From: Oscillospiraceae bacterium
GTDB lineage: Bacteria; Bacillota; Clostridia; Oscillospirales; Ruminococcaceae
Assembly (NCBI GenBank): GCA_014858325.1
Contig: RKCM01000161.1
Location: 1 to 12,367, forward strand
DNA length: 12,367 nucleotides
Reading direction: 5' to 3'
Shown here: piece by piece, positions 6,178 through 12,367 of the stretch
Numbering within the stretch: the stretch's first letter is position 1
Layout: each line of letters begins with the position of its first letter
Translations under genes and position numbers: made by a program
Notes under the pieces: model-generated
The model's input: only the letters and a program-made list of their open reading frames with translations
What the model was told of the DNA's origin: nothing
Database searches by the model: none

Positions 6178-7500
6178 TCAGCCAAGAGAGGTCTGATTTT
6201 TATAGCGCTTGCGCACCGCGCCGTATTCCAGCTGCGGCTTGCCGCCCTCCACGGTGTCCTTGTCAATGGTGACACGGATGATGGTGGGGTCGTTGGGCAC
6301 ATCGTACATGATGGGCATGAGGATGCTTTCCATCACGCTGCGCAGGCCGCGCGCGCCGGTCTTCCGCTCGATGGTCTTCCGCGCAATGGCGTGGAGGGCT
6401 TCATCGGTGATCTCCAGCTCCACGTTGTCCATGGACAGCAGCTCTTTGTACTGCTTGACGAGGCTGTTGCGGGGCTCCTTGAGCACGCGCACCAGCGCAT
6501 CCTCGTCCAGATCATCCAGCACGGTGATGACCGGCAGACGGCCGATCAGCTCGGGGATGAGGCCGAACTTGACCAGATCGTGGGGTTCCACCTTCCGCAG
6601 CAGGGCACGCTCCGCTTCCACGGAGTTATCCTTCAGCGGGCTGCCGAAGCCGAGGGCGGATTTATCGGTGCGGCGCTGGATGTATTTATCCAGGCCGTCG
6701 AACGCGCCGCCGCAGATGAAGAGGATGTTGGTGGTATCGATCTGGATGAACTCCTGCTGGGGGTGCTTGCGGCCGCCCTGCGGGGGCACATTGCTCACCG
6801 TGCCTTCCAGGATCTTCAGCAGCGCCTGCTGCACGCCCTCGCCGCCCACATCGCGGGTGATGGAGGGGTTCTCGCTCTTGCGGGTGATCTTATCGATCTC
6901 GTCGATGTAGATGATGCCGATCTGGGCCTTCTGCACGTCGAAATCGGCCGCCTGCAGCAGCTTTAACAGGATGTTCTCCACGTCCTCGCCCACATAGCCC
7001 GCCTCCGTAAGGGTGGTGGCGTCTGCAATGGCGAAGGGCACGCCCAGCATCTTGGCCAGCGTCTGGGCCAGCAGCGTTTTGCCGACGCCGGAGGGGCCCA
7101 GCAGCAGCACGTTGGATTTTTGCAGCTCCACGTCTGCGCCCTTGCCGCTGAGGATGCGCTTGTAGTGGTTGTACACCGATACAGCCAGCACACGCTTGGC
7201 CTCATCCTGCCCGATGACATACTGATCCAGGCCCTCTTTGATCTCGGCCGGGGTCTTGATGTTGACGGAGAGGCTGTCCGTGGTCTGAATGCGGGCCCGG
7301 GTGGCACCGCCGCGGGCCGGGCGGGCGCTGGGGTGATCCGGCTTGTCGGAGAGCAGGTCGGCGCACAGGCCGATGCACTCGCTGCAGATATTGACCCCGG
7401 GGCCAATGATCATCCGCTCCACTTCGTCCTGATGCTTGCCGCAAAAGCTGCAAACCAGATCTTTTTCGTTTCTATCTCTGCCGGAATTGTTGTTTGCCAT
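6178..7500 (-). CDS. clpX: ATP-dependent Clp protease ATP-binding subunit ClpX
   Basis: The AAA+ unfoldase that feeds proteins into ClpP. The 440-residue chain has the N-terminal zinc domain with Cys17, Cys20, Cys39 and Cys42; Walker A GPSGVGKT at 135-142; the GYVG pore loop at 168-171; Walker B IIYIDEID with Asp200 and Glu201; the RKH loop at 244-246; and the sensor-2 region TGARGLRS near the C-terminus. The ClpP-docking IGF tripeptide reads LGF here (283-285). The start ATG at 7500 has AAGGA upstream with normal spacing. It lies 43 bases after clpP, which is presumably in the same transcript, and is closed by a strong terminator. Confidence 0.98.
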   Translation of the reverse strand: MANNNSGRDRNEKDLVCSFCGKHQDEVERMIIGPGVNICSECIGLCADLLSDKPDHPSARPARGGATRARIQTTDSLSVNIKTPAEIKEGLDQYVIGQDEAKRVLAVSVYNHYKRILSGKGADVELQKSNVLLLGPSGVGKTLLAQTLAKMLGVPFAIADATTLTEAGYVGEDVENILLKLLQAADFDVQKAQIGIIYIDEIDKITRKSENPSITRDVGGEGVQQALLKILEGTVSNVPPQGGRKHPQQEFIQIDTTNILFICGGAFDGLDKYIQRRTDKSALGFGSPLKDNSVEAERALLRKVEPHDLVKFGLIPELIGRLPVITVLDDLDEDALVRVLKEPRNSLVKQYKELLSMDNVELEITDEALHAIARKTIERKTGARGLRSVMESILMPIMYDVPNDPTIIRVTIDKDTVEGGKPQLEYGAVRKRYKNQTSLG

Positions 7501-7543
7501 AGCCGTTTTTCCTTATCCTGGGTGTATTGCGTCCCGTCCGGGC

Positions 7544-8140
7544 TCAGCGGTGAGTGATGACCTCATCAATGAGGCCGTATTCCTTGGCCTGCTGCGGCGT
7601 CATATAGTTGTCGCGCTCGGTATCCAGCTGGATCTTTTCCAGCGGCTGGCCGGTGTACTCGCTGAGCATACGGTTCATCTTCTCGCGGATGCGCACCATG
7701 TGCTCAGCATGGATCTTGATATCGGTGGTCTGGCCGGAAAGGCCGCCGCCCTGGCCGCCGATGAGCGGCTGATGGATCAGGATCTCGGAGTTGGGCAGAG
7801 CAAAGCGCTTGCCCTTGGTGCCGCTTGCCAGCAGGAACGCGCCCATGGAAGCTGCCATGCCCATGCAGATGGTGGACACATCGCACTTGATATACTGCAT
7901 GGTATCGTGGATGGCCATGCCTGCGGAGATGGAGCCGCCGGGGCTGTTGATATACAGGCTGATATCCTTATCCGGGTCCTGCCCTTCCAGATACAGCAGC
8001 TGGGCCACAACGAGGCTGGCGGAGGTATCGTTGACATCCTCGCTCAGCACGATGATGCGGTCGTTCAAAAGACGAGAGAAAATATCATAGGAACGCTCGC
8101 CGTGGGACGACTGCTCCACAACGTAAGGAACAAAACTCAT
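7544..8140 (-). CDS. clpP: ATP-dependent Clp protease proteolytic subunit ClpP
   Basis: The serine peptidase that forms the barrel-shaped proteolytic core used by ClpX and other Clp ATPases. At 198 residues it has the full catalytic triad by alignment with the Bacillus enzyme: Ser98 in GMAASMGAF, His123 in ILIHQPL, and Asp177 in DTERD. The oxyanion NSPGGSISAGMAI segment is at 65-77. The N-terminus SFVPYVVEQSSHGERSYDIFSRLL is typical of mature ClpP. A Gly-rich stretch IGGQGGGLSGQ after HQPL (127-137) is about five residues longer than in Bacillus ClpP. The ATG at 8140 has AGGAGG 8 bases upstream. tig lies upstream across a perfect inverted repeat, clpX downstream. No CIRCE or CtsR-type direct repeat is visible before it. 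Confidence 0.98.
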   Translation of the reverse strand: MSFVPYVVEQSSHGERSYDIFSRLLNDRIIVLSEDVNDTSASLVVAQLLYLEGQDPDKDISLYINSPGGSISAGMAIHDTMQYIKCDVSTICMGMAASMGAFLLASGTKGKRFALPNSEILIHQPLIGGQGGGLSGQTTDIKIHAEHMVRIREKMNRMLSEYTGQPLEKIQLDTERDNYMTPQQAKEYGLIDEVITHR

Positions 8141-8173
8141 AGGGTTCGCCTCCTGAGAAAGTAATTCTTGGCA

Positions 8174-8223
8174 AAATTGACCGATACGGCTTGAACCTGA
8201 ATCCGCACCGTATCGGTCAATTT
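8174..8223 (-). terminator. Perfect 16-bp inverted repeat in the tig-clpP gap, probable terminator or control hairpin
   Basis: AAATTGACCGATACGG (8174-8189) is exactly mirrored by CCGTATCGGTCAATTT (8208-8223), with an 18-base loop. On the - strand the right end runs into TTTTGCC, a short T-stretch, so it could end the tig transcript. It could also be a regulator-binding palindrome before clpP. I see no convincing separate clpP promoter between it and the gene. Confidence 0.7.
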
Positions 8224-8260
8224 GAACAACCTTTTTATGCGACCGTGTGCGCCAAATAAA

Positions 8261-9577
8261 TTATTCAGCTGCCTCGGTCTTCTCGGCCTCAGCGGCCTTC
8301 TCCACGATGTTGGCGTGGCTCTTGATGAAGTCGATGGCCTTGTTGATGGCCAGGTCCTTCTTCAGATCGTCGGTGTTGACGACCTCGCGGACCTTGTCCT
8401 CTTCCATCTTGTACTGGTCGGCGATGCGCTTGATCTCAGCGTTGACTTCGTCCTCGGAAGCCTCGATGTTCTCAGCAGCGGCAACAGCCTCCAGTGCCAG
8501 ACGGATCTTGACCTGCTTCTCAGCCTGGGGCATGAAGGAAGCGCGGAACTGATCCACAGTCTGGCCCATATACTTCAGGTAGTCTTCCAGACGCAGGCCC
8601 TGCTGCTCCACACGGAAGGCGAAGTCGTTGACCATCTCGTCCATGCGGCTGTCGTACATTGCCTGCGGGATCTCGCCCTCCATGCTGTCGATGACCTGAT
8701 CCACCAGAGCGTTCTCCACGGTCAGATCGTCCTGCTTGTCCAGCTGCTCCTGCTGGTTCTTGCGGATGGACTCCTTGTAAGCGTCCAGGGTGTCGAACTC
8801 GGAGACATCCTTTGCGAACTCGTCGTCCAGAGCGGGCAGCTCCTTGTACTTGACCTCGTGCAGCTTGATCTTGAAGACAGCGGGCTTACCGGCCAGCTCT
8901 TCTGCCTGATACTGCTCGGGGAAGGTGACGTTGACGTCGAACTCCTCGCCGGCAGCATGGCCCACGACCTGCTCCTCAAAGCCGGGGATGAAGGAACCGC
9001 TGCCCAGGGTCAGGCTGTAGTGCTCAGCCTTGCCGCCCTCGAATGCAACGCCATCCACAAAGCCCTCGAAGTCGATGTCGGCGATGTCGCCGTTCTGAGC
9101 AGCGCCCTCACGGGTCAGCTCGCGGGCGTTGCGCTCCTGCACATGCTTCAGCTCAGCTTCCACATCGGCGTCGGAGACGGTATGGACGGTCTTCTCCACG
9201 GTCAGGCCGTTGTAGTTGCCCACCTTGACTTCGGGCTTCACGGCGACCTTGACAGTCAGGGTGACACCCTCGGTCTCGCTGGCGGAATCGACGGTGACCT
9301 CAGGACGGCCCACGGGCTCGATGCCGGCTTCCTTCACGGCAGCCTCGTAAGCAGCCGGGAACAGCTCGTTGATGGCATCATAGGTAAAGACATCAGCGCC
9401 GTACATCTTCTCGATGATGGCACGGGGAGCCTTGCCCTTGCGGAAGCCGGGCACAGCGTACTTCTTGCCCTCCTTCTTGAAGACATCGGCCACTGCGCCC
9501 TTGAAGGCCTCAGCGTCGATGGAGAACTGCAGCTCTGCCATGCTCTTTTCGAGCTTTTCGCACTTGATGAAATTCAT
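8261..9577 (-). CDS. tig: Trigger factor (ribosome-associated chaperone and prolyl isomerase)
   Basis: Binds the ribosome exit tunnel and shields new chains. The 438 residues fit the family's three parts. The N-terminal ribosome-binding domain has the signature GFRKGKAPRAIIEKMYG. The FKBP-type prolyl isomerase domain follows at roughly 160-245, including GDIADIDFEGFVDG and SGSFIPGFEEQVVG. A long helical C-terminal chaperone domain ends in an acidic, Ala/Glu-rich tail. The start at ATG 9577 gives the expected MNFIKCEKLEKS beginning and has GGAGG 9 bases upstream; reading further upstream adds non-family residues. It has its own extended -10 promoter, a leader of about 135 bases, and a hairpin after the stop. 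It precedes clpP-clpX as in many Bacillota. Confidence 0.98.
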   Translation of the reverse strand: MNFIKCEKLEKSMAELQFSIDAEAFKGAVADVFKKEGKKYAVPGFRKGKAPRAIIEKMYGADVFTYDAINELFPAAYEAAVKEAGIEPVGRPEVTVDSASETEGVTLTVKVAVKPEVKVGNYNGLTVEKTVHTVSDADVEAELKHVQERNARELTREGAAQNGDIADIDFEGFVDGVAFEGGKAEHYSLTLGSGSFIPGFEEQVVGHAAGEEFDVNVTFPEQYQAEELAGKPAVFKIKLHEVKYKELPALDDEFAKDVSEFDTLDAYKESIRKNQQEQLDKQDDLTVENALVDQVIDSMEGEIPQAMYDSRMDEMVNDFAFRVEQQGLRLEDYLKYMGQTVDQFRASFMPQAEKQVKIRLALEAVAAAENIEASEDEVNAEIKRIADQYKMEEDKVREVVNTDDLKKDLAINKAIDFIKSHANIVEKAAEAEKTEAAE

Positions 9578-9614
9578 TTTGGTTATCCTCCACTCAAAAA
9601 TTCTATTGCGTTGG

Positions 9615-9682
9615 GGCAGCGGGAATACTGCCGCCTGCAACCGCGCACCGCGTCCTTGCTGTTTGCGAAATGCGGGGACGCG
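9615..9682 (-). promoter_or_regulatory. Structured leader of tig
   Basis: The untranslated leader can form two hairpins: CGCGTCC (9649-9655) with GGACGCG (9676-9682), and GGCAG (9615-9619) with CTGCC (9628-9632). No known riboswitch or CIRCE pattern (TTAGCACTC-N9-GAGTGCTAA) was found. A control role is only a possibility. Confidence 0.3.
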
Positions 9683-9718
9683 CGCGCTCTATTGGGTGCA
9701 ACAATCGCGTCAAAACTT

Positions 9719-9748
9719 ATTATAGCACGCTTTGGACACAATTGCCAG
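9719..9748 (-). promoter_or_regulatory. Extended -10 promoter of tig
   Basis: A perfect TATAAT (9719-9724) is preceded by TGC, the extended -10 motif. CTGGCA (9743-9748) serves as a moderate -35 at 18 bases. It lies in the gap before tig, giving a leader of about 135 bases. The rest of the 9578-9793 gap shows only A/T-rich sequence after the metallophosphoesterase gene and no clear terminator there. Confidence 0.75.
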
Positions 9749-9793
9749 ACCAAATTTTTGCATTTTGTTCTTTTTGCCCAGCTTTTTGCGGTT

Positions 9794-10477
9794 TCAATTG
9801 ATGCGGTAGGGGCAGAAACGCAGCCCATCGGCGCTGACAAGCTTGTAGCGGATGCCGTCCACATCGCCCTGCACCGCATAGCGGATGGCGTTGCCGTGCA
9901 GATGGCCGTAGAAACAGTGCCGGATGCCGTAGGCTTTCAGCGTTGCCACGATCTCCGGGGCGCTGGTGCCGGTGTACACCGGCGGATAATGCAGGAACAC
10001 CAGCTTTTCCAGCCCCGGCTCGGCGGCGTCCAGGCTCATCTTCAGCCGCCCGATCTCCCGGTTCATCACCTTTTCGTCGTGGGGCTCCCCCACATCGAAC
10101 AGCCAGCCCCGGGTGCCGCAGAGGGCGTAGCCCTCCACGGAGTAGGAGTTGTTGTGCAGGATGTGCAGGGTATCGAAGCCCTCGGCCTTGAGGTAGGCAT
10201 TCATCTTATTGGCGGTGGTCCACCAGTAATCGTGGTTGCCCTTCATGATGAGCTTCTGGCCGGGCAGCTGCTGCAAAAATGCAAAGTCCCTGCGGGTATC
10301 GGTCAGACGCATGGCCCAGCTGATATCTCCTGCCAGTACGATGGTATCCTCCGGGGTGATGAGCTTGCGCCAGTTGCGCTCCAGCCGCTCCAGATAGCCG
10401 TCCCAGCCGGGAAAGATATCCATGGGCTTGGAAGCGCCCAGCGAGAGATGGGGATCGCCAAGCACAAAAAGTGCCAT
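9794..10477 (-). CDS. Calcineurin-like metallophosphoesterase (COG1768-type predicted phosphohydrolase)
   Basis: A soluble two-metal phosphoesterase of 227 residues with all family metal-binding motifs in order: GDPHL (Asp8, His10), GDISW (Asp51), GNHDYWW (Asn81, His82), LHYPP, and GHLHG (191-195). Substrate unknown; the family includes protein phosphatases, nucleases and nucleotidases. The length and the YWW after GNHD match the short bacterial COG1768 group. The ATG at 10477 has AGGAG 9 bases upstream. It follows thrC by 36 bases with no terminator, so the two are probably co-transcribed, although no functional link to threonine synthesis is evident. No clear terminator separates it from the tig promoter, so readthrough into tig is possible. 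Confidence 0.93.
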   Translation of the reverse strand: MALFVLGDPHLSLGASKPMDIFPGWDGYLERLERNWRKLITPEDTIVLAGDISWAMRLTDTRRDFAFLQQLPGQKLIMKGNHDYWWTTANKMNAYLKAEGFDTLHILHNNSYSVEGYALCGTRGWLFDVGEPHDEKVMNREIGRLKMSLDAAEPGLEKLVFLHYPPVYTGTSAPEIVATLKAYGIRHCFYGHLHGNAIRYAVQGDVDGIRYKLVSADGLRFCPYRIN

Positions 10478-10513
10478 TGTTGTTTACTCCTGTTCTAAAA
10501 GCGTTGCAGGGGT

Positions 10514-11974
10514 TCAGCTCTGGTAGCTGAGGGCCACATCCGCGATCCGGGCCGGGTCGATGACCGCATCGAACCGCTCGGTCTTCCGGCGCAGGGCCGC
10601 GAGGCTGGCCGGGGCCGTGTGATGGGTAGCCGCTTCCAGCGCCTGCATGGCTTCAAAATCGTTTTCGGGGGCGGTGTGGCCCAGCGCCTCCAGCACGCTG
10701 CGGGGGAACTTGAAGGGCGACGCGGTGGAGAGCACCACCATGGGCACGCCTGCCTGCTTTTCCCGGGCGGCAACATGGAAGGCCACCGCCGTGTGGGTAT
10801 CGCAGAGGTAGCCGTCCTGCTCATAGCGGGCCTTGATCTCCCCTGCCACCTCGGCCTCGCTGGACCAGCCGCAGCCGAAGGATTCCTGAATGGCCGCCAG
10901 CGTCTCGGGCCGGACGGTATAGCTGCCCGTTTCGGCCAGGCTCTTCATAAAGCCCGCCACTTCCGCATCGCTGCCGGTGACATGGTACAGCAGCCGCTCC
11001 AGATTGGAGGACACCAGAATGTCCATGCTGGGGGAAGTCGTCTTAAAGAACTCCCGCTTGGCGGTGTAGGTGCCGGTGGTGAGGAAGTCGGTCAGGACGT
11101 TGTTCTCGTTGGACGCGCAGACCAGCCTGCCCACGGGCAGGCCCATCCGCTTGGCGTAGTAGCCTGCCAGGATGTCGCCGAAGTTGCCCGTGGGGACACA
11201 GAAATCCACTTTGTCGCCAAAAGCGATCTTCTCCGCTTTCAGCAGCTGGGCATAAGCGGCAAAGTAGTAGACGATCTGCGGCACGAGGCGGCCCCAGTTG
11301 ATGGAGTTGGCGCTGGAAAGGCGGATGTTCCGCTCAGCGAGCTTTGCCGCAATGTCCTTATCGCCAAAAACCTTCTTCACGCCGGTCTGCGCATCATCAA
11401 AGTTGCCGCGGACAGCGTAAACGGCGACGTTCTCGCCTTCCTGCGTTGCCATCTGCAGGCGCTGGATCTCGCTGGTGCCGCCCGTGGGGTAGAACACTGC
11501 GATCTCCACGCCGGGGACATCGTGGTAACCATCCAGCGCAGCCTTGCCGGTATCGCCGCTGGTGGCCACCAGGATCAGGGTCTTCTCGGTGCGGCCCAGA
11601 TTTTTCTTGGCCTCCACCAGCAGTTTGGGCATCAGCTGCAGCGCGTAATCCTTGAATGCGCAGGTCGGGCCGTGCCACAGCTCCAGCGCATACACCTCGT
11701 CGGACACGGGGGCCAGATAGCCTGCCTTGCCGCCGAAGGCTTCCCCATAGGTGCCAGCCGCAGCGTTGGCCAGAAACTCCTTGGAATAATCCGTCAGGTA
11801 TTCGCCCACGATGGCAGCTGCCATCTCCGGGTAATCCAGACCGCAAAGGGCTTTTACGTCCACCTGCGGAAAGCTTGCCGGGACAAACAGGCCGCCCTCA
11901 TCGGACAGGCCCTGTGCAATCGCCTCCGAAGAGGTCACCACGCGGTTTTGATCTCTTGTGCTGAAAAATTGCAT
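10514..11974 (-). CDS. thrC: Threonine synthase
   Basis: A PLP enzyme converting O-phosphohomoserine to threonine, the last step of the pathway. The 486 residues carry the family N-terminus FFSTRDQNRVVTSSEAIAQG and LSDEGGLFVP (23-32). The cofactor lysine is Lys108 in HGPTCAFKDYALQL. Phosphate-binding features include ATSGDTGKAALDG, then SANSINWGRLVPQIVYYF and PTGNFGDILAGYYAKRMGLP. This is the longer, fungal/enterobacterial-like threonine synthase type. The ATG at 11974 has AAGGAG 7 bases upstream; an extension 28 codons upstream is ruled out because it lacks family similarity. No other threonine genes (hom, thrB) are in the window. The only clear promoter candidate lies inside the end of the yraN gene. 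Confidence 0.97.
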   Translation of the reverse strand: MQFFSTRDQNRVVTSSEAIAQGLSDEGGLFVPASFPQVDVKALCGLDYPEMAAAIVGEYLTDYSKEFLANAAAGTYGEAFGGKAGYLAPVSDEVYALELWHGPTCAFKDYALQLMPKLLVEAKKNLGRTEKTLILVATSGDTGKAALDGYHDVPGVEIAVFYPTGGTSEIQRLQMATQEGENVAVYAVRGNFDDAQTGVKKVFGDKDIAAKLAERNIRLSSANSINWGRLVPQIVYYFAAYAQLLKAEKIAFGDKVDFCVPTGNFGDILAGYYAKRMGLPVGRLVCASNENNVLTDFLTTGTYTAKREFFKTTSPSMDILVSSNLERLLYHVTGSDAEVAGFMKSLAETGSYTVRPETLAAIQESFGCGWSSEAEVAGEIKARYEQDGYLCDTHTAVAFHVAAREKQAGVPMVVLSTASPFKFPRSVLEALGHTAPENDFEAMQALEAATHHTAPASLAALRRKTERFDAVIDPARIADVALSYQS

Positions 11975-12025
11975 CGTTGTGCTCCTTTTTGCCAGAGGGC
12001 CCATCCTTTGGCCCCATGTTGCGGC

Positions 12026-12078
12026 ACAGGCTCCAGCGGCGCTGCGCCGTTTTCCCACCGGGCGCCGCCTGTTCAGGC
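12026..12078 (-). promoter_or_regulatory. thrC leader with mutually exclusive pairings
   Basis: ACAGGC (12026-12031) and GGCGC (12038-12042) can pair with the contiguous GCGCC-GCCTGT (12062-12072). Alternatively, GCCTG (12067-12071) pairs with CAGGC (12074-12078), and CGGCG (12037-12041) with CGCCG (12045-12049). The two folds exclude each other, as in an attenuator, but no T-run follows and no Thr-rich leader peptide is seen. Confidence 0.3.
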
Positions 12079-12367
12079 TGTGAAAGCACCCCTTATAATA
12101 TGTACCATCCAGCGCCCGCTGTCAAGAGGGGTCACCTCGGCAACGTCAAAACGCATGGGAACATCGCTCTGGTCGGTGCGCTGCAAATAGAGCATGGCCG
12201 TGCGGAGGATGCGCCGCTGTTTGGCTTTGGTCACCGCGGCGGCGGGGGTGTCCAGCGAATCCGCAGCGCGGGTCTTCACCTCACAGAAGACGAGGGTGCC
12301 GTCCGCTTCCCGCAGGATGAGGTCGATTTCTCCCTCCCGGGCATGGTAGCTGTGGACCAGGAGCTTT
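12073..12367 (-). CDS. YraN-family (UPF0102) putative nuclease, C-terminal part
   Basis: The last 97 codons of a gene entering from beyond the right edge. The visible chain starts KLLVHSYHAREGEIDLIL and continues to FCEVKTRAADS. These are the two hallmarks of the UPF0102/YraN family: GEIDLI with its Glu and Asp, and the ExK of EVK. Together they form the PD-(D/E)XK nuclease-like core. The fold suggests an endonuclease, but the family's role is not settled. Full members are about 115-125 residues, so only some 20-30 residues are missing. The C-terminus ends IIRGAFTA. A promoter-like sequence for thrC lies within its last codons. Confidence 0.9.
   Translation of the reverse strand, partial: KLLVHSYHAREGEIDLILREADGTLVFCEVKTRAADSLDTPAAAVTKAKQRRILRTAMLYLQRTDQSDVPMRFDVAEVTPLDSGRWMVHIIRGAFTA
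12095..12125 (-). promoter_or_regulatory. Candidate thrC promoter inside the yraN 3' end
   Basis: A perfect TTGACA (12120-12125) lies 19 bases from TATTAT (12095-12100); CATATT (12097-12102) would be at 17 bases. The transcript would start near 12088 and have a leader of about 115 bases. The long spacing and the coding overlap lower confidence, but no other promoter candidate is visible before thrC. Confidence 0.45.

Noticed and set aside
8141..8260. CtsR or CIRCE control site before clpP
   Set aside because: Only isolated GGTCAA-like pieces occur, as arms of the inverted repeat. There is no direct heptad repeat and no TTAGCACTC-type element.
8222..10498. Long + strand open frame (758 codons) opposite tig and the metallophosphoesterase gene
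   Set aside because: Same mirror effect. It also spans the tig promoter gap, has Leu/Val/His-rich composition, and has no ribosome binding site at its start.
10619..12190. Long + strand open frame (523 codons) opposite thrC
   Set aside because: It runs across thrC, its leader and the end of yraN. The composition is typical of an antisense shadow.

Overview
The window reads as a chromosomal segment of a GC-rich, anaerobic, gut-type Bacillota, most likely in the Oscillospiraceae. This rests on strong AGGAGG-type ribosome binding sites, TTG and GTG starts, a spore germination gene, the tig-clpP-clpX block, a fused SecDF and an NrdR. A degenerate intergenic motif at 1653-1680 resembles a repeat I associate with Faecalibacterium/Gemmiger-type genomes, but the genus cannot be fixed from sequence alone. 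Apart from the two left-hand + strand genes, every gene is on the - strand. I see no mobile element, CRISPR array, tRNA or rRNA.

Left edge (1-1750): a GerA-family spore germination gene runs leftward out of the window. Only 70 bases away, a divergent DUF421 (YetF-like) gene starts, overlapping by one base a small DUF4363 membrane-anchored protein. A sequence fitting the forespore sigma-F/sigma-G consensus lies in the gap and points at the germination gene. A two-way intrinsic terminator separates this cluster from nrdR.

Middle (1751-8140): reading in the direction of transcription (right to left), clpP and clpX form one unit that ends at a strong terminator. A MocR-type class I aminotransferase follows with its own promoter. 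Then come the SecDF translocase subunit and the ribonucleotide reductase repressor NrdR, probably co-transcribed.

Right (8141-12367): the partial YraN-family (UPF0102) nuclease at the edge carries near its 3' end a promoter-like sequence that could drive thrC (threonine synthase). thrC is followed 36 bases later by a COG1768-type metallophosphoesterase. tig (trigger factor) then has its own extended -10 promoter and a structured leader, and a perfect 16-bp inverted repeat separates it from clpP. Trigger factor and ClpXP form a protein folding and turnover module, and SecDF adds export.

Most of the window is conserved core genome. I did not find a clearly new defence, mobile or biosynthetic system. 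The parts that best repay a second look are the compact divergent germination/DUF421-DUF4363 locus, the long tig-clpP palindrome, and the thrC promoter and leader. No gene-free stretch exceeds 300 bases. The two longest (5949-6177 and 9578-9793) hold the promoters, leader and terminator listed below.
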